Positions 17,721-26,073 of a stretch of DNA of 64,000 nucleotides are shown piece after piece. This stretch comes from Blastopirellula marina (lineage in GTDB: Bacteria > Planctomycetota > Planctomycetia > Pirellulales > Pirellulaceae): NCBI RefSeq assembly GCF_002967715.1, contig NZ_PUIA01000057.1, forward strand, positions 1-64,000, written 5' to 3'. The notes under the pieces were generated by a model that was not told where the DNA came from, ran no database searches, and worked only from the letters and a program-made list of their open reading frames with translations. Each line of letters opens with the position of its first letter. Position 1 is the first letter of the stretch. The translations under genes and the position numbers were made by a program.

Positions 17721-17737
17721 ATGCAACTAACTTGCAT
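17721..17737. promoter_or_regulatory. Candidate operator ATGCAAC-TAA-CTTGCAT
   Basis: A near-perfect 17-base palindrome (one mismatch in 7-base arms) upstream of the COG0523 operon. Its centre is 45 bases, about four helical turns, from that of the next palindrome, which suits binding of two regulator dimers on one DNA face. Confidence 0.6.
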
Positions 17738-17765
17738 TTAACAAGACAGAGCAAATTCTACATTT

Positions 17766-17782
17766 TTGCAACTCTGTTGCAA
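17766..17782. promoter_or_regulatory. Candidate operator TTGCAAC-TCT-GTTGCAA
   Basis: A perfect 17-base palindrome with the same half-site (TGCAAC) as 17721-17737 and a related form at 15099. A Zur- or Fur-type metal regulator is the most likely reader given the genes, but this is inference. The rest of the gene-free stretch 17666-18030 shows nothing else I can support. Confidence 0.65.
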
Positions 17783-18030
17783 GTAGATCCCTAAAGCAAT
17801 ACACCCTTCCCAAGAGAATTCCGCTGAACGGCAGCCCCACCGGCTATTTTTCACTGCAAGAGAGCCGAGAATGCTCTCGATAGATAGGCTCGCGAGCCTA
17901 TAAACACAGGGGAGAAGTCAACTATCTTGCTGACAAATGCGGCGTGGCTTCGCCAAGAATCTAGACTCCAAGCCTTGCCAGAGGCGTTTTGACATTCCTC
18001 CTGAAAAACGCCAGCCCAAACGAATTGAAA

Positions 18031-18057
18031 AAGGGAACGCCAATCCGGCGTTCCCTT
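18031..18057 (-). terminator. Rho-independent terminator of the His-rich coiled-coil gene
   Basis: Eleven perfect base pairs (AAGGGAACGCC / GGCGTTCCCTT) around the loop AATCC, followed on the minus strand by a run of T (CTTTTTCAA). It lies 20 bases past the stop of the gene at 18077-18565. Confidence 0.85.
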
Positions 18058-18076
18058 CAATTGATCGTGCAAACGC

Positions 18077-18565
18077 CTAGTCGTGTGCGGCGTGAAATTT
18101 CTTCAGGTGCTTATCCACGAGGCCAAGAAGTGACTTGATCAAGTCATCGTGGTCGTGCTTGATTTCTTCAAATTGCTTGGCGAACTTATCATGAGTGGTT
18201 TGGATCTCTTCATGACGTTTAGCCAACTTCTTATGATCCGCGTCGTCATGTTCGGCAATTTCTTCTTCGTGTTCGGCAATGTGCTCGGCATGAAGTCGGA
18301 TCTCTTCGGCTTGTTCTGCAAGCATCGCTTCATGCTCGAAGATTTCGGCCTGCAGTTTGGATAAAGCAGCAAGGGCCTTGCGATGCTCAATCTGCATTTT
18401 GTTGATTTCTGCGAGCCACTTTTTGTGGTCGGCATCAGCCTGGGCGTGCTCTTTTTCCATGGCGGCATGCTCGTCATCGGCATGCCCTTTCTCGTCGGCC
18501 AACACCGTCGCGGGAGACAGTAGGCAACCGATAAACAGTATCGCCAGAGTAATACGTAACATCAT
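18077..18565 (-). CDS. Secreted His- and Glu-rich coiled-coil protein
   Basis: A 162-residue protein with a signal peptide (residues 1-23, ending VLADE) and a mature part that is almost wholly charged and helical, with heptad-like spacing. It holds many His residues, often as EH, DH or HKK pairs (for example EHAEHIAEHEEEIAEHDD). No known domain is recognised. The composition suits loose binding of divalent metal in the periplasm, and its place between the COG0523 operon and other His-rich genes supports a metal-buffering role (inference). It has its own terminator, so it is probably a single-gene transcript. Confidence 0.7.
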   Translation of the reverse strand: MMLRITLAILFIGCLLSPATVLADEKGHADDEHAAMEKEHAQADADHKKWLAEINKMQIEHRKALAALSKLQAEIFEHEAMLAEQAEEIRLHAEHIAEHEEEIAEHDDADHKKLAKRHEEIQTTHDKFAKQFEEIKHDHDDLIKSLLGLVDKHLKKFHAAHD

Positions 18566-18844
18566 GACAGGAAGCCCTTTACAGAAAGCAATGAAAGACT
18601 GTACAGACTGTTGCGATGCAAGAGATTACGTTGCGCTTCACGGAAATAGACACTCGTTACACCGACAACATACGGATTACCTTTGCTTGCAACGGATTGT
18701 ACCGATAGCTAGACTGAAGTCACGCAAAGGTCATTTTTTTATTGTCATACGCTTCTCTCAGGAGCGTGTAGCTGTTTCGACTTGTCGTATTCGGCCGGGT
18801 GACGCTACACCTATAGGCCAAGGACTCGTCTTTGGAACAACACT
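18566..18844. other. Divergent intergenic region, 279 bases
   Basis: This stretch separates the coiled-coil gene from the DUF1559 gene and must hold their promoters. The only symmetric element seen is TTGC-GAT-GCAA at 18611-18621, a weak relative of the TGCAA half-sites found at 17721 and 17766. Nothing else is supported. Confidence 0.4.
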
Positions 18845-19897
18845 TTGCGTATCTCAAGTTCAAAACCAAGAAACGTCTCGTTTCTCGATCTACGATCCGA
18901 CAATCTCCATGAGCCTGAGTGCGGGCGATCACCATTGGCCTGTCTCAAGCGGTTCGGATTTACGCTTGTCGAATTGCTGGTTGTCATTGCGATCATCGGC
19001 GTATTGATCGGCCTGCTTCTACCAGCAGTGATGCAGTCCCGAGAAGCCGCTCGCAAAGTACAGTGCCAAAACAATCTACGTCAAATTGGCTTGGCCACCA
19101 TCCTATTCGAGGACACACACGGCCTTTACCCACCTGCCCGCATTTTCCCCAGGCAAGGTGATCCTGTAGATTTGGCTTGTGGTGGGAATCAGCCATCCTG
19201 GTTCGCCCGAGTCCTTCCTTTCCTCGAACAAGATACCGCTTCCCGGCAATGGGATTTGTTGAAGCCCTATTCCGAACAACTGCCAGAAGCAACTTACAAC
19301 GTGGTTACTACCTTTTTGTGCCCGTCGCGGCGCGATGCATCCAACGCCAGGGTGCCAGATACAGAGGAGGTGCTCACACTTCCGTGTGGCTGCAGTGGCG
19401 GTCTAATTCAGGTTCGCGGCGGAGCTGTTAGTGATTACGCCGGCAACCATGGCGATTTCACCGGAGGATCGACCGGAAGCCCACAGGACTACTGGCAAGG
19501 GGGCAACGGCACAGGCGTCCTTATCTCTAGCCGCGGGCTTTGCAAACTCGGTGTTCCGCAAGGCTGGATCGATAAGATCCGGCCCAAAGATATTGTGGAT
19601 GGTCTAAGTAACACAGCCTTAACAGGCGAAATGCACGTACCGATAGGGCGACTGTCGCAGGCCCCCGAGAATGGTGCCATGTACAACGGAGAGGATCTCG
19701 TCGCGTTTGCCCGCATCGGCGGCCCAGGCATCCCAATAGCGCGTGACCCGAGAGACACCACTATCCCCATTCGGGGCTTTGGAAGTTGGCATCCTGGAGT
19801 CTGCCATTTCACCTTTGCCGATGGCTCGACCAAAGCCCTTTCCAATCAGCTCGATACAGTAACACTTGGGCAGTTCACGAATCGAGCTAATCCATGA
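18845..19897 (+). CDS. DUF1559 prepilin-like protein
   Basis: A planctomycete DUF1559 protein: a type IV prepilin leader and helix (FGFTLVELLVVIAIIGVLIGLLLPAVMQSREAARKVQC) followed by the large H-X9-DG-type domain ending with FADGSTKALSNQLD. These are exported pseudopilin-like proteins of unknown role, often numerous in planctomycete genomes. The full frame starts at a TTG; a second in-frame TTG at 18935 would leave a leader of about eight residues, which suits prepilin processing better, so the true start is open. The gene overlaps the next by ATGA. It is not evidently linked to the Tad locus. Confidence 0.85.
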   Translation: MRISSSKPRNVSFLDLRSDNLHEPECGRSPLACLKRFGFTLVELLVVIAIIGVLIGLLLPAVMQSREAARKVQCQNNLRQIGLATILFEDTHGLYPPARIFPRQGDPVDLACGGNQPSWFARVLPFLEQDTASRQWDLLKPYSEQLPEATYNVVTTFLCPSRRDASNARVPDTEEVLTLPCGCSGGLIQVRGGAVSDYAGNHGDFTGGSTGSPQDYWQGGNGTGVLISSRGLCKLGVPQGWIDKIRPKDIVDGLSNTALTGEMHVPIGRLSQAPENGAMYNGEDLVAFARIGGPGIPIARDPRDTTIPIRGFGSWHPGVCHFTFADGSTKALSNQLDTVTLGQFTNRANP

Positions 19898-20316
19898 GGA
19901 CCATGACCATCGCTGCTTTATTGGCAGCGTTAATAATTTTTTCAGGCTGCGAGACACCTGGGCTTCCGACGTATCCCGTACAAGGGCAGGTCCAATTCGA
20001 GGACGGAACGCCAGTACGCAGTGGGTACGTTGAAACGATCTCGCGAGAGCATCGCGTTAATGCGAGAGGAAAGATACAACGTGATGGCAGCTTCGAGCTG
20101 ACAACCTTTCACGAAGCAGACGGTGCCGTTGCCGGCCCGCACGACGTGATTGTCGTCCAATTTCTGGGCAGTGAGAAAGCATCGCAGATCAACCACGACC
20201 ATGGAGAGGTGGTTTCCACGAGATTCGCAGACTACGCCCAATCAGGACTTTCGATGAACGTACACGAACAACAAGACAACCACTGCGTACTAACCGTATC
20301 GAAGGCACGACATTAG
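19894..20316 (+). CDS. Small lipoprotein with carboxypeptidase-regulatory-like fold
   Basis: A 140-residue protein with a lipobox (IFSGC, Cys19) and a short beta-sandwich-like segment, YPVQGQVQFEDGTPVRSGYVE, typical of planctomycete lipoproteins that follow DUF1559 genes. The start overlaps the DUF1559 stop, so the two form a two-gene operon. The function is unknown; HDHGEV near residue 113 may be a metal ligand cluster, but I would not rely on it. Confidence 0.75.
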   Translation: MRTMTIAALLAALIIFSGCETPGLPTYPVQGQVQFEDGTPVRSGYVETISREHRVNARGKIQRDGSFELTTFHEADGAVAGPHDVIVVQFLGSEKASQINHDHGEVVSTRFADYAQSGLSMNVHEQQDNHCVLTVSKARH

Positions 20317-20444
20317 TAGGAATGGCCATTTCCATATTTAATATGTTAAATCAATGAGTAATCTCTGTTGTTCCCGTTGACTTTATTTTGCATCCTAACG
20401 AGAATGCCTAAAGTCCACTTTCACTTTCGCTCAACCATCAGCAC

Positions 20445-20942
20445 ATGAACCCCCTACTTCACCGCAGCACCGCACTGATGCTTTCCGCTGCCCTGCTTCT
20501 CATAACAGGGCTGGGGGACGCTTTGCATATGCTGCCTGGAATGGGGCACGCCGGGCACTGCCACGGCTTGGCATGTCATGCCGGATCAGATCATGCCCAT
20601 GGACATCTCGGGCACTTTCACGATGATCACGGACACGCTCACCACTCGCATGCTGGAAAGAAATCATGCTGCGGGCATTCTCATAGTTCAACTAAGACGA
20701 GCATTGCCACCGATGAAGATGGCCGAAGTTCTTCCGAAGATACTTCCTCCGGCGACATGCGTGACCAGCACGAGTGTGGCCTATGTAAACTGCTGGCCAG
20801 CCTGAAGCAAGTCACACCTTCCAGTGTGGCCATGCACCAGTGGCATTCCCTCTCAGTTGCTCAATTCAATTCACTAGCACAACGTCCTGAGTCGAACATT
20901 GTTCTGGCTTATCAGGGACGCGCCCCACCTATCTCTCTCTAA
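20445..20942 (+). CDS. His-rich secreted protein, paralogue of the one at 14434-14934
   Basis: A 165-residue protein with an N-terminal hydrophobic segment (about 8-25), a His-rich region at 35-80 (HAGHCHGLACHAGSDHAHGH, then HFHDDHGHAHHSH), a Cys pair at 111-114 (CGLCKLL) and a tail ending RAPPISL. The same order and near-identical positions of the His-rich block, the CxxC pair and the PPIS tail occur in the minus-strand protein at 14434-14934. It is probably exported and metal-binding. No TGCAA palindrome was seen in its 128-base upstream region. Confidence 0.7.
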   Translation: MNPLLHRSTALMLSAALLLITGLGDALHMLPGMGHAGHCHGLACHAGSDHAHGHLGHFHDDHGHAHHSHAGKKSCCGHSHSSTKTSIATDEDGRSSSEDTSSGDMRDQHECGLCKLLASLKQVTPSSVAMHQWHSLSVAQFNSLAQRPESNIVLAYQGRAPPISL

Positions 20943-21345
20943 GTGGCGAATCCATTGCGTAAGCACGCATGGGACTCGTAGTCCAGCTGATCTAAACCTG
21001 GCCATCGTTGTTCCGGCAGCATGAATGAAGACGTGCTTGTGCTCTTTGGAAGTTTTCTCGCCGCGACTATGTATCAGCGCAAACCGTCTCGAAGTAGTTC
21101 TCCGCTGCTCCGAAGAACGAACCGCTGACGCGTTCTAACCTATCCAGTTTGCGTAGCAGGGCAGCTTTGCGACCAGCCATTTGGTACTTCGCAATCGAAA
21201 TGCTCGCAGACACATACAAATCAAGATTGGTAGCCCACGACCAATCGGCGCCACAACAAACGTGCGGACGCAAAGGTAATTGTATCCTGCATTTACGGCG
21301 GGATTGTGTTTCACGTTTAGTTTTTTGTTACAAGGTTTTCTCCCC
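20943..21345. other. Intergenic region before the Tad locus, 403 bases
   Basis: No convincing gene. Two small hairpins occur (GGACT-CGT-AGTCC near 20970 and ATTGGT-8 bases-ACCAAT near 21218). The Tad promoter should lie in the right half. A minus-strand frame here lacks any coding character. Confidence 0.4.
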
Positions 21346-21696
21346 ATGATTATGAAGCTATTTCGCAACCGTAAGGGTCAAGGTCTGGTCGAATACGGTC
21401 TGATCATCGCCGGCGTGGCCCTGATCTGTGCCGCTGCTGTTTCCGTCTTCGGTCACAAGACCAGCGACCTGATCGCTGCTGTGGCAACCGTTCTGCCAGG
21501 TGCACACGCTGAAGACAACGCGCCGATTACAAGTGGCAAATTGATTGAAACTGCTGCAGGTGCCAATACAGCAATTGATTTGGATGCTTCCACAATCGCT
21601 ACAAACAGCAATACCGCTCGCCTCGGCGTGAACGTTGGACTCGAAACCCCTGCTAGTTTTGGCGGCCTTGTGGTCGAGCAAGATTACACTCCGTAA
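21346..21696 (+). CDS. flp: Flp-type major pilin with long C-terminal extension
   Basis: A 116-residue prepilin: FRNRKGQGLVEYGLIIAGVALICAAAVSVFG matches the Flp signature (Gly before the hydrophobic helix, EY pair). Typical Flp pilins are about 50-70 residues; this one carries some 60 further residues rich in Ala, Thr and Asn, with no Cys, ending GGLVVEQDYTP. The ATG at 21346 follows AAGG by ten bases and is preferred to the longer frame from 21280. It heads the Tad locus and is followed by a terminator-like hairpin, as expected for a pilin made in excess. Confidence 0.85.
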   Translation: MIMKLFRNRKGQGLVEYGLIIAGVALICAAAVSVFGHKTSDLIAAVATVLPGAHAEDNAPITSGKLIETAAGANTAIDLDASTIATNSNTARLGVNVGLETPASFGGLVVEQDYTP

Positions 21697-21727
21697 CTAC
21701 GCATACCAAGCGTACCTTTGCGTAGGA

Positions 21728-21761
21728 CCTCCGCGGGTTTGCCTTGTGCGGCCCGCGGGGG
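21728..21761 (+). terminator. Attenuator-like hairpin behind the pilin gene
   Basis: Arms CCTCCGCGGG and CCCGCGGGGG (9 of 10 pairs) with a 14-base loop lie 31 bases after the pilin stop, followed by TTCTCATTTT. The weak T tract suggests partial termination, leaving reduced read-through into the peptidase gene. Confidence 0.6.
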
Positions 21762-21797
21762 TTCTCATTTTCCAACCGAAACCTCGTCAGGCATTTC

Positions 21798-22238
21798 GTG
21801 ACCATCGATTGGACAATCCTGGTTCCCCTCAGCGTGCTGGCGATCGCGACCATTTGCGATCTGCGGACGCGGGAGATCCCCGATTGGCTCTCGATTGCCC
21901 TGCTGGTGTGGGGCCTGTTGGCGAAGCTTGCCGGTTGGACCGAACTCCCTTGGATGGCCCTGGCAATGGGCTTTGGCTTAGGACTCGCTGTGACGCTACC
22001 CTTCTTCTGGCTTGGCGGCCTGGGTGGAGGAGACGTCAAACTGATTACCGCTTTGGGGTGGGTAATCGGCCCGGTTGGGCTGCTGATCACCTTGCTGGCA
22101 ATGGCCCTGACTGGGGGCGTGCTGGCACTTATTGCCACGCTACGAGGGCAGAAAGACTATGCCTACGTCCCGGCAATTTTAGCAGGCCTGATGGCCTGTG
22201 GATTATGTGAATGGCTTTACAAGATTGACCTCGTATAG
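21798..22238 (+). CDS. cpaA: Prepilin peptidase (A24, CpaA/TadV type)
   Basis: A 146-residue membrane peptidase with the two catalytic Asp motifs of the A24 family: CDLRTREIPDWL and GGGDVKL. It lacks the N-terminal methylase part, as usual for Tad peptidases. The frame is open from 21744 but that start lies within the hairpin at 21728-21761; the GTG at 21798 gives MTIDWTIL directly before the first membrane segment and is preferred. It should cleave the pilin and the TadE/TadG-type pseudopilins encoded here. Confidence 0.88.
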   Translation: MTIDWTILVPLSVLAIATICDLRTREIPDWLSIALLVWGLLAKLAGWTELPWMALAMGFGLGLAVTLPFFWLGGLGGGDVKLITALGWVIGPVGLLITLLAMALTGGVLALIATLRGQKDYAYVPAILAGLMACGLCEWLYKIDLV

Positions 22239-22289
22239 CAATAGGACTGCTAACGAAAAACACATCAAGATATAACCTCGGAAATTGAC

Positions 22290-23147
22290 ATGAATACGCA
22301 AAGGAAAGGTCAATCCCTGGTCGAATTCGCCCTGGTCGCACTAGTGTTGTACCTGCTACTAGGGGCCATTTTCACGTTCGGCCATGCTCTCTACGTCGCA
22401 CAGCAAGTGCAGATGTCGGCCGATCTTCTGGCCAGGGAGGTTTCGCGAACACCCTTGAGCGTCAATGGTGAGAACCTGAGAGAGGCGATGCAGGATCAGG
22501 CTGTCAAAAGCAGCATCTATGACGAATCCAAGCTTCGCTTCAATCTTCTTGATCTCGAAGACCCTGACAGCCCCGAAGACTTGAGAGAGGAGATCAAGAC
22601 TTGGCCCATCGTTAACCGTATGCTCTCGGTAGTGATGACCAAGGTCGATGGCTTCTTTCAGTACCCAGGTATCGTAAATCATGGAACAACCGACGATCCT
22701 CACTATCGTATTGCGACAAGCTACGAAGCGGCCTTACCTACGCCGGGAAACCCTGTCGACGAGGGCTGGGTTGATGTGGTCGAGGAACTAACCGATTCCG
22801 CTGAGAATAGCCTCTATCCACCGGGCAGTGATTCAGGCGGTGTCGTTGCCCTTCGTATTAACTACCCAGTCCATTCTCCGTTCTTTACTGCGATGCATCC
22901 GCTGCCAGAGGAGGCTAAGTTCGGCGATCCAAACGCCAACTATGTCAAGGTTTCTCCTGGCGATAACGCGAGCGAAATCACATCGGAATTTGGGGAATAT
23001 CGCCCCGAGTATTTGAACCCCGAGAAGGAACTTTATGGTGGCAACCGAGGACTCGGTCGCCAATATGCATGGGGAACCCAGGTCAGGCCATATCGACGGA
23101 TCGTATCAGGCCAGGCGATCTATCGCAGAGAAGTATTCACGCATTAA
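22290..23147 (+). CDS. tadE: TadE-like pseudopilin
   Basis: A 285-residue protein with the TadE-type start KGQSLVEFALVALVLYLLLGAIFTFG, a prepilin-like cleavage context and membrane helix, followed by a soluble extracytoplasmic part. Minor pseudopilins of this kind help form the Tad pilus base. It lies between the peptidase and the CpaB gene, and TadG is encoded two genes later. Confidence 0.8.
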   Translation: MNTQRKGQSLVEFALVALVLYLLLGAIFTFGHALYVAQQVQMSADLLAREVSRTPLSVNGENLREAMQDQAVKSSIYDESKLRFNLLDLEDPDSPEDLREEIKTWPIVNRMLSVVMTKVDGFFQYPGIVNHGTTDDPHYRIATSYEAALPTPGNPVDEGWVDVVEELTDSAENSLYPPGSDSGGVVALRINYPVHSPFFTAMHPLPEEAKFGDPNANYVKVSPGDNASEITSEFGEYRPEYLNPEKELYGGNRGLGRQYAWGTQVRPYRRIVSGQAIYRREVFTH

Positions 23148-23162
23148 TTCGCGAATTTGACT

Positions 23163-25022
23163 ATGGCCAAACGAAATACCTCATCCCGACGTCCTTCGAT
23201 GTTGTTACCACTGCTGTTGGTGCTGGTATTGCCTGTGATGCTGTTCGCAGGCACGCTGGGAACCCTGATGGCACTGGGAATCGAAATTCCCTTTATGAAG
23301 GGGCCCGAACCTCCGACCTTGCAGATCCCGGCGAACCCCCGTCCGCTGGCTGCCTACCATCGTGTGGGGCGGAATGATCTGGTCGATTTCGAGACGGGGC
23401 AGATTCGCTACATGAAGATGCCACCGCGATCGGCCGTGGGCAGCAAACTAAAAGGAACCACCCTGAGTGGTGAAGTAGCCGAAGGGGTCGTGCAAGCGGT
23501 TGCCACGAAAGAGATCCAGGGAGCAACCTATCCCGTCTTTCTTCTAGCATCCGGCGAAGAGGTTCCGTTACCCAATGTCGATGAAGTGGGAGGGGCCTAT
23601 TTGCGTTTGGGGAATATTATCGGGCGGGTACTCGATCGCGAAAAGTCACCAAACTTTGGCTTTACGGAAGGGAACTTTCTTCCCGAAGGCACCCGGTCCG
23701 GCACTGTTGGTGGTGTTCCTACCGGCATGAAAGCGTATACGCTGGAAGCTAGTAAGTTGGTTGGCATTCATGGTCTCAACATCGGCGACAAGTTCGATCT
23801 GCTCGCGAGCGTCCCAGTTGAAAAGGTAAGCAGCGGCGGGGCTCTTTCCGCGAATGGCCTGCTTTCAGCTTCCTTGATCGTTGACGCTCAGCCAGCAAGG
23901 TCACGCGACCAAGAACGTTCGGAAACGCATTTGATCGCCAGCGACGCGCAGTTGATCACTCCCGTTTATCGCCGCGCCAAGACAACCTCTTCGTCTTCTC
24001 TGCTCAATGGTACTTCATCGCGTACAGCCCCGGTCGAAGAGGTCGTGCTGGCCGTTCACGAACTTGACGTCCCTTCAGTTACCGAAGTCTTGGGGATGAA
24101 CGTCCCGCTCACGGTCGTCGCCCACTCGGGACGCCCCGTAGCGGAACAAGACAATACGGCACCCGAAGGGATGGTGAGGGTTGTGGTAACTCCCCGCGAC
24201 ACGATTCCCTACACGGAATTGAATCTATCGCAACTCGTTCCTGGCGGAGCGAGAGAGCCACGAACCATCCTGCTCGCCGAAGAACAAGTCAAAGACCTGA
24301 AAATCCTGGCGAGGGCCGATCAGATCGTCGGGCGAGTCGTTCGCCGAGCCAAGTCGCCGGGGACCTTCTTCACCGAAAATGATTTCTTCCCCATGGGCAC
24401 ACCTGCCGGGCTTGCCGCTGCCGTACCTGCTGGTCAAGTTGCTTACACTATCGACGCATCCAAGATGAACGGGATCGCTGGTCTTGGCCTGGGAGACCAT
24501 TTCGATCTGATCGCAACCCGTCCAGTCGACTTTCAGAAGATGGCCCAGCGGATTGGTGCCAAAGACCTGGCAGTTTCGTCTGCCATTCGTGAGGGTGCCT
24601 TACGGCTTGATGCCGGTGCCCATACGCAAGTGGTTCTGCGTGGTGCAACGGTGATCGCCCCTCCTGGCTCGTCGGCGATGCGAATGCATGGGACGGTCAC
24701 CGGAAGCAAAAAGCAGGAAATCCAAACGCCGATGATGATCGCGGTTTCTCCGAAAGAGATCAACAAACTGAGCGAAGTCCTGGCGACGGGGACACAATTG
24801 ACCGCAATTCTTCGTGCAGTCGACGACGCCGATGCCACTCCAATTCAGGATTCGGCAGATCCAACCGAAGCAGTACATGTGCTCGATTCGATGATTGGAG
24901 GTGACCGTGAGCCGATCGTCTTTCTGGGCGAACGAAATAGCACGCCGGCAAAGCCGTTGAATCTGCGCGACCTGTTGCCACGAGAGGAAGTAACCCCCGC
25001 TACTGATAAGGCCGTGCAATGA
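23163..25022 (+). CDS. cpaB: CpaB/RcpC-like pilus assembly protein with two SAF-type units
   Basis: A 619-residue protein with an N-terminal membrane segment (LLPLLLVLVLPVMLFAGTLG). Two similar halves can be seen: VGIHGLNIGDKFDLLASVPVEK in the first and MNGIAGLGLGDHFDLIATRPVD in the second, each preceded by a GRVxxRxKSP...F.E.xFxPxGTxxG block. Ordinary CpaB proteins have one such SAF-like unit and are about 250-350 residues, so this one looks like an internal duplication. CpaB helps the outer-membrane secretin. The ATG at 23163 is preferred to a TTG two codons upstream. The end overlaps TadG by ATGA. Confidence 0.78.
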   Translation: MAKRNTSSRRPSMLLPLLLVLVLPVMLFAGTLGTLMALGIEIPFMKGPEPPTLQIPANPRPLAAYHRVGRNDLVDFETGQIRYMKMPPRSAVGSKLKGTTLSGEVAEGVVQAVATKEIQGATYPVFLLASGEEVPLPNVDEVGGAYLRLGNIIGRVLDREKSPNFGFTEGNFLPEGTRSGTVGGVPTGMKAYTLEASKLVGIHGLNIGDKFDLLASVPVEKVSSGGALSANGLLSASLIVDAQPARSRDQERSETHLIASDAQLITPVYRRAKTTSSSSLLNGTSSRTAPVEEVVLAVHELDVPSVTEVLGMNVPLTVVAHSGRPVAEQDNTAPEGMVRVVVTPRDTIPYTELNLSQLVPGGAREPRTILLAEEQVKDLKILARADQIVGRVVRRAKSPGTFFTENDFFPMGTPAGLAAAVPAGQVAYTIDASKMNGIAGLGLGDHFDLIATRPVDFQKMAQRIGAKDLAVSSAIREGALRLDAGAHTQVVLRGATVIAPPGSSAMRMHGTVTGSKKQEIQTPMMIAVSPKEINKLSEVLATGTQLTAILRAVDDADATPIQDSADPTEAVHVLDSMIGGDREPIVFLGERNSTPAKPLNLRDLLPREEVTPATDKAVQ

Positions 25023-26068
25023 AGCGACTCGGTACGACAACACGACGACAATCGCGACGCGGTTATGTGTTGGTGCTGTTTGCGATGCTGTTTTGGGTGC
25101 TGCTGGGAGTGGCTGCCCTCGTGATTGATTTGGGTTTGGCCCGGGTCAAGTATCGACAGATGCAGTCCGCTACCGATACCGCCGCCCTGGCTGGCCTGCA
25201 GAATGAACTGACAGGCACGGCCGATCGTACCGAAGCACGATGGCTGGCAGCTCAGACGTTTCATCCTGACATCGATCAGGATTTTGATACGTACGCCACC
25301 CAACAAGCTGTCTTGAGTATCGTTGACGATACGCCACCATCTGGTGGATTCTTGGATGATCCTCGTGGAAAGCGCTGGGTACCAAACTTGGAACCCAACA
25401 CCGACAACATCGCCAAGGGAGATTTAGAGTACGTTCCAGGTTCATCAGCATTCTATGCACGTCTTCGGCATTCAACTCTTACGCCGGTTGACGGAGTAAG
25501 AAATGACTCGCCTCCGCTGCCCTATTTGTTCGGTCGAGCAACTGTACGAACGACGAACAGACCAAGCGAAGCGATCTATCGAGGAATGAGCCTCAAGTCG
25601 GCGTCACTAGCATCGACGACGCGGGCTCTTTCGATGGGGCCTACAGTTGTTAAACCGACGGGCGAGACGATTGATGGCGTTCAATATGTCGCAACGATTA
25701 ACGAATGGGAGAATTCCATCGTCCATGAAATCCAGCCCGGCGAGGAGCTAACCCGATACACTGTTGGTGACGTCGCGCCGATTGGCCTGACAATCCAAGC
25801 AACTTTGCCAACAGGCTACATTGCAATCTACGATCCGTTGACAACAGAACCGAATCGGATTGCCGGCTTCGGCTTTATCGCAGATGGAACTAGGGAACTT
25901 GGCCATATAGCACCGGCAAATGCGACCAGCACCATATTTCCTGCGATTAATGCGTCGTCCCCCCCAAGCCTCGCTGAATACCATCAGCTCTTTGACATTA
26001 TCGGGGATAGTTTCGTTCAGACGATATGCTTGTCGCCAACCCCCGCTGACGAATTTCAAGAAGACTAA
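25019..26068 (+). CDS. tadG: TadG-like pilus assembly protein
   Basis: A 349-residue protein with an RRGYVLVLFAMLFWVLLGVAALVIDLG membrane helix and the conserved QSATDTAALAGL segment of the Tad/TadG family (PF13400 type). The remainder is a soluble domain of unclear fold with no Cys pairs except near the end. It is likely exposed at the cell surface or periplasm and works with TadE. Its four-base overlap with cpaB indicates coupling. Confidence 0.8.
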   Translation: MKRLGTTTRRQSRRGYVLVLFAMLFWVLLGVAALVIDLGLARVKYRQMQSATDTAALAGLQNELTGTADRTEARWLAAQTFHPDIDQDFDTYATQQAVLSIVDDTPPSGGFLDDPRGKRWVPNLEPNTDNIAKGDLEYVPGSSAFYARLRHSTLTPVDGVRNDSPPLPYLFGRATVRTTNRPSEAIYRGMSLKSASLASTTRALSMGPTVVKPTGETIDGVQYVATINEWENSIVHEIQPGEELTRYTVGDVAPIGLTIQATLPTGYIAIYDPLTTEPNRIAGFGFIADGTRELGHIAPANATSTIFPAINASSPPSLAEYHQLFDIIGDSFVQTICLSPTPADEFQED

Positions 26069-26073
26069 CGCCT

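Noticed and set aside
17851-18072. Minus-strand frame of 73 codons downstream of the operator region
   Set aside because: It overlaps the strong terminator at 18031-18057, has no family similarity and lacks a ribosome site, so it is not reported as a gene.
18611-18621. TTGC-GAT-GCAA between the coiled-coil and DUF1559 genes as another metal-regulator site
   Set aside because: The arms are only four bases and the half-sites are in the other order from the TGCAAC palindromes, so it is not counted as an operator.
20333-20345. Short palindrome CATATT-T-AATATG upstream of the second His-rich gene
   Set aside because: It is short, AT-rich and found once, so it may occur by chance; it does not match the TGCAA sites.
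21067-21273. Minus-strand frame of 68 codons in the gap before the Tad locus
   Set aside because: The translation has no recognisable domain or signal peptide and the codon use does not look coding.
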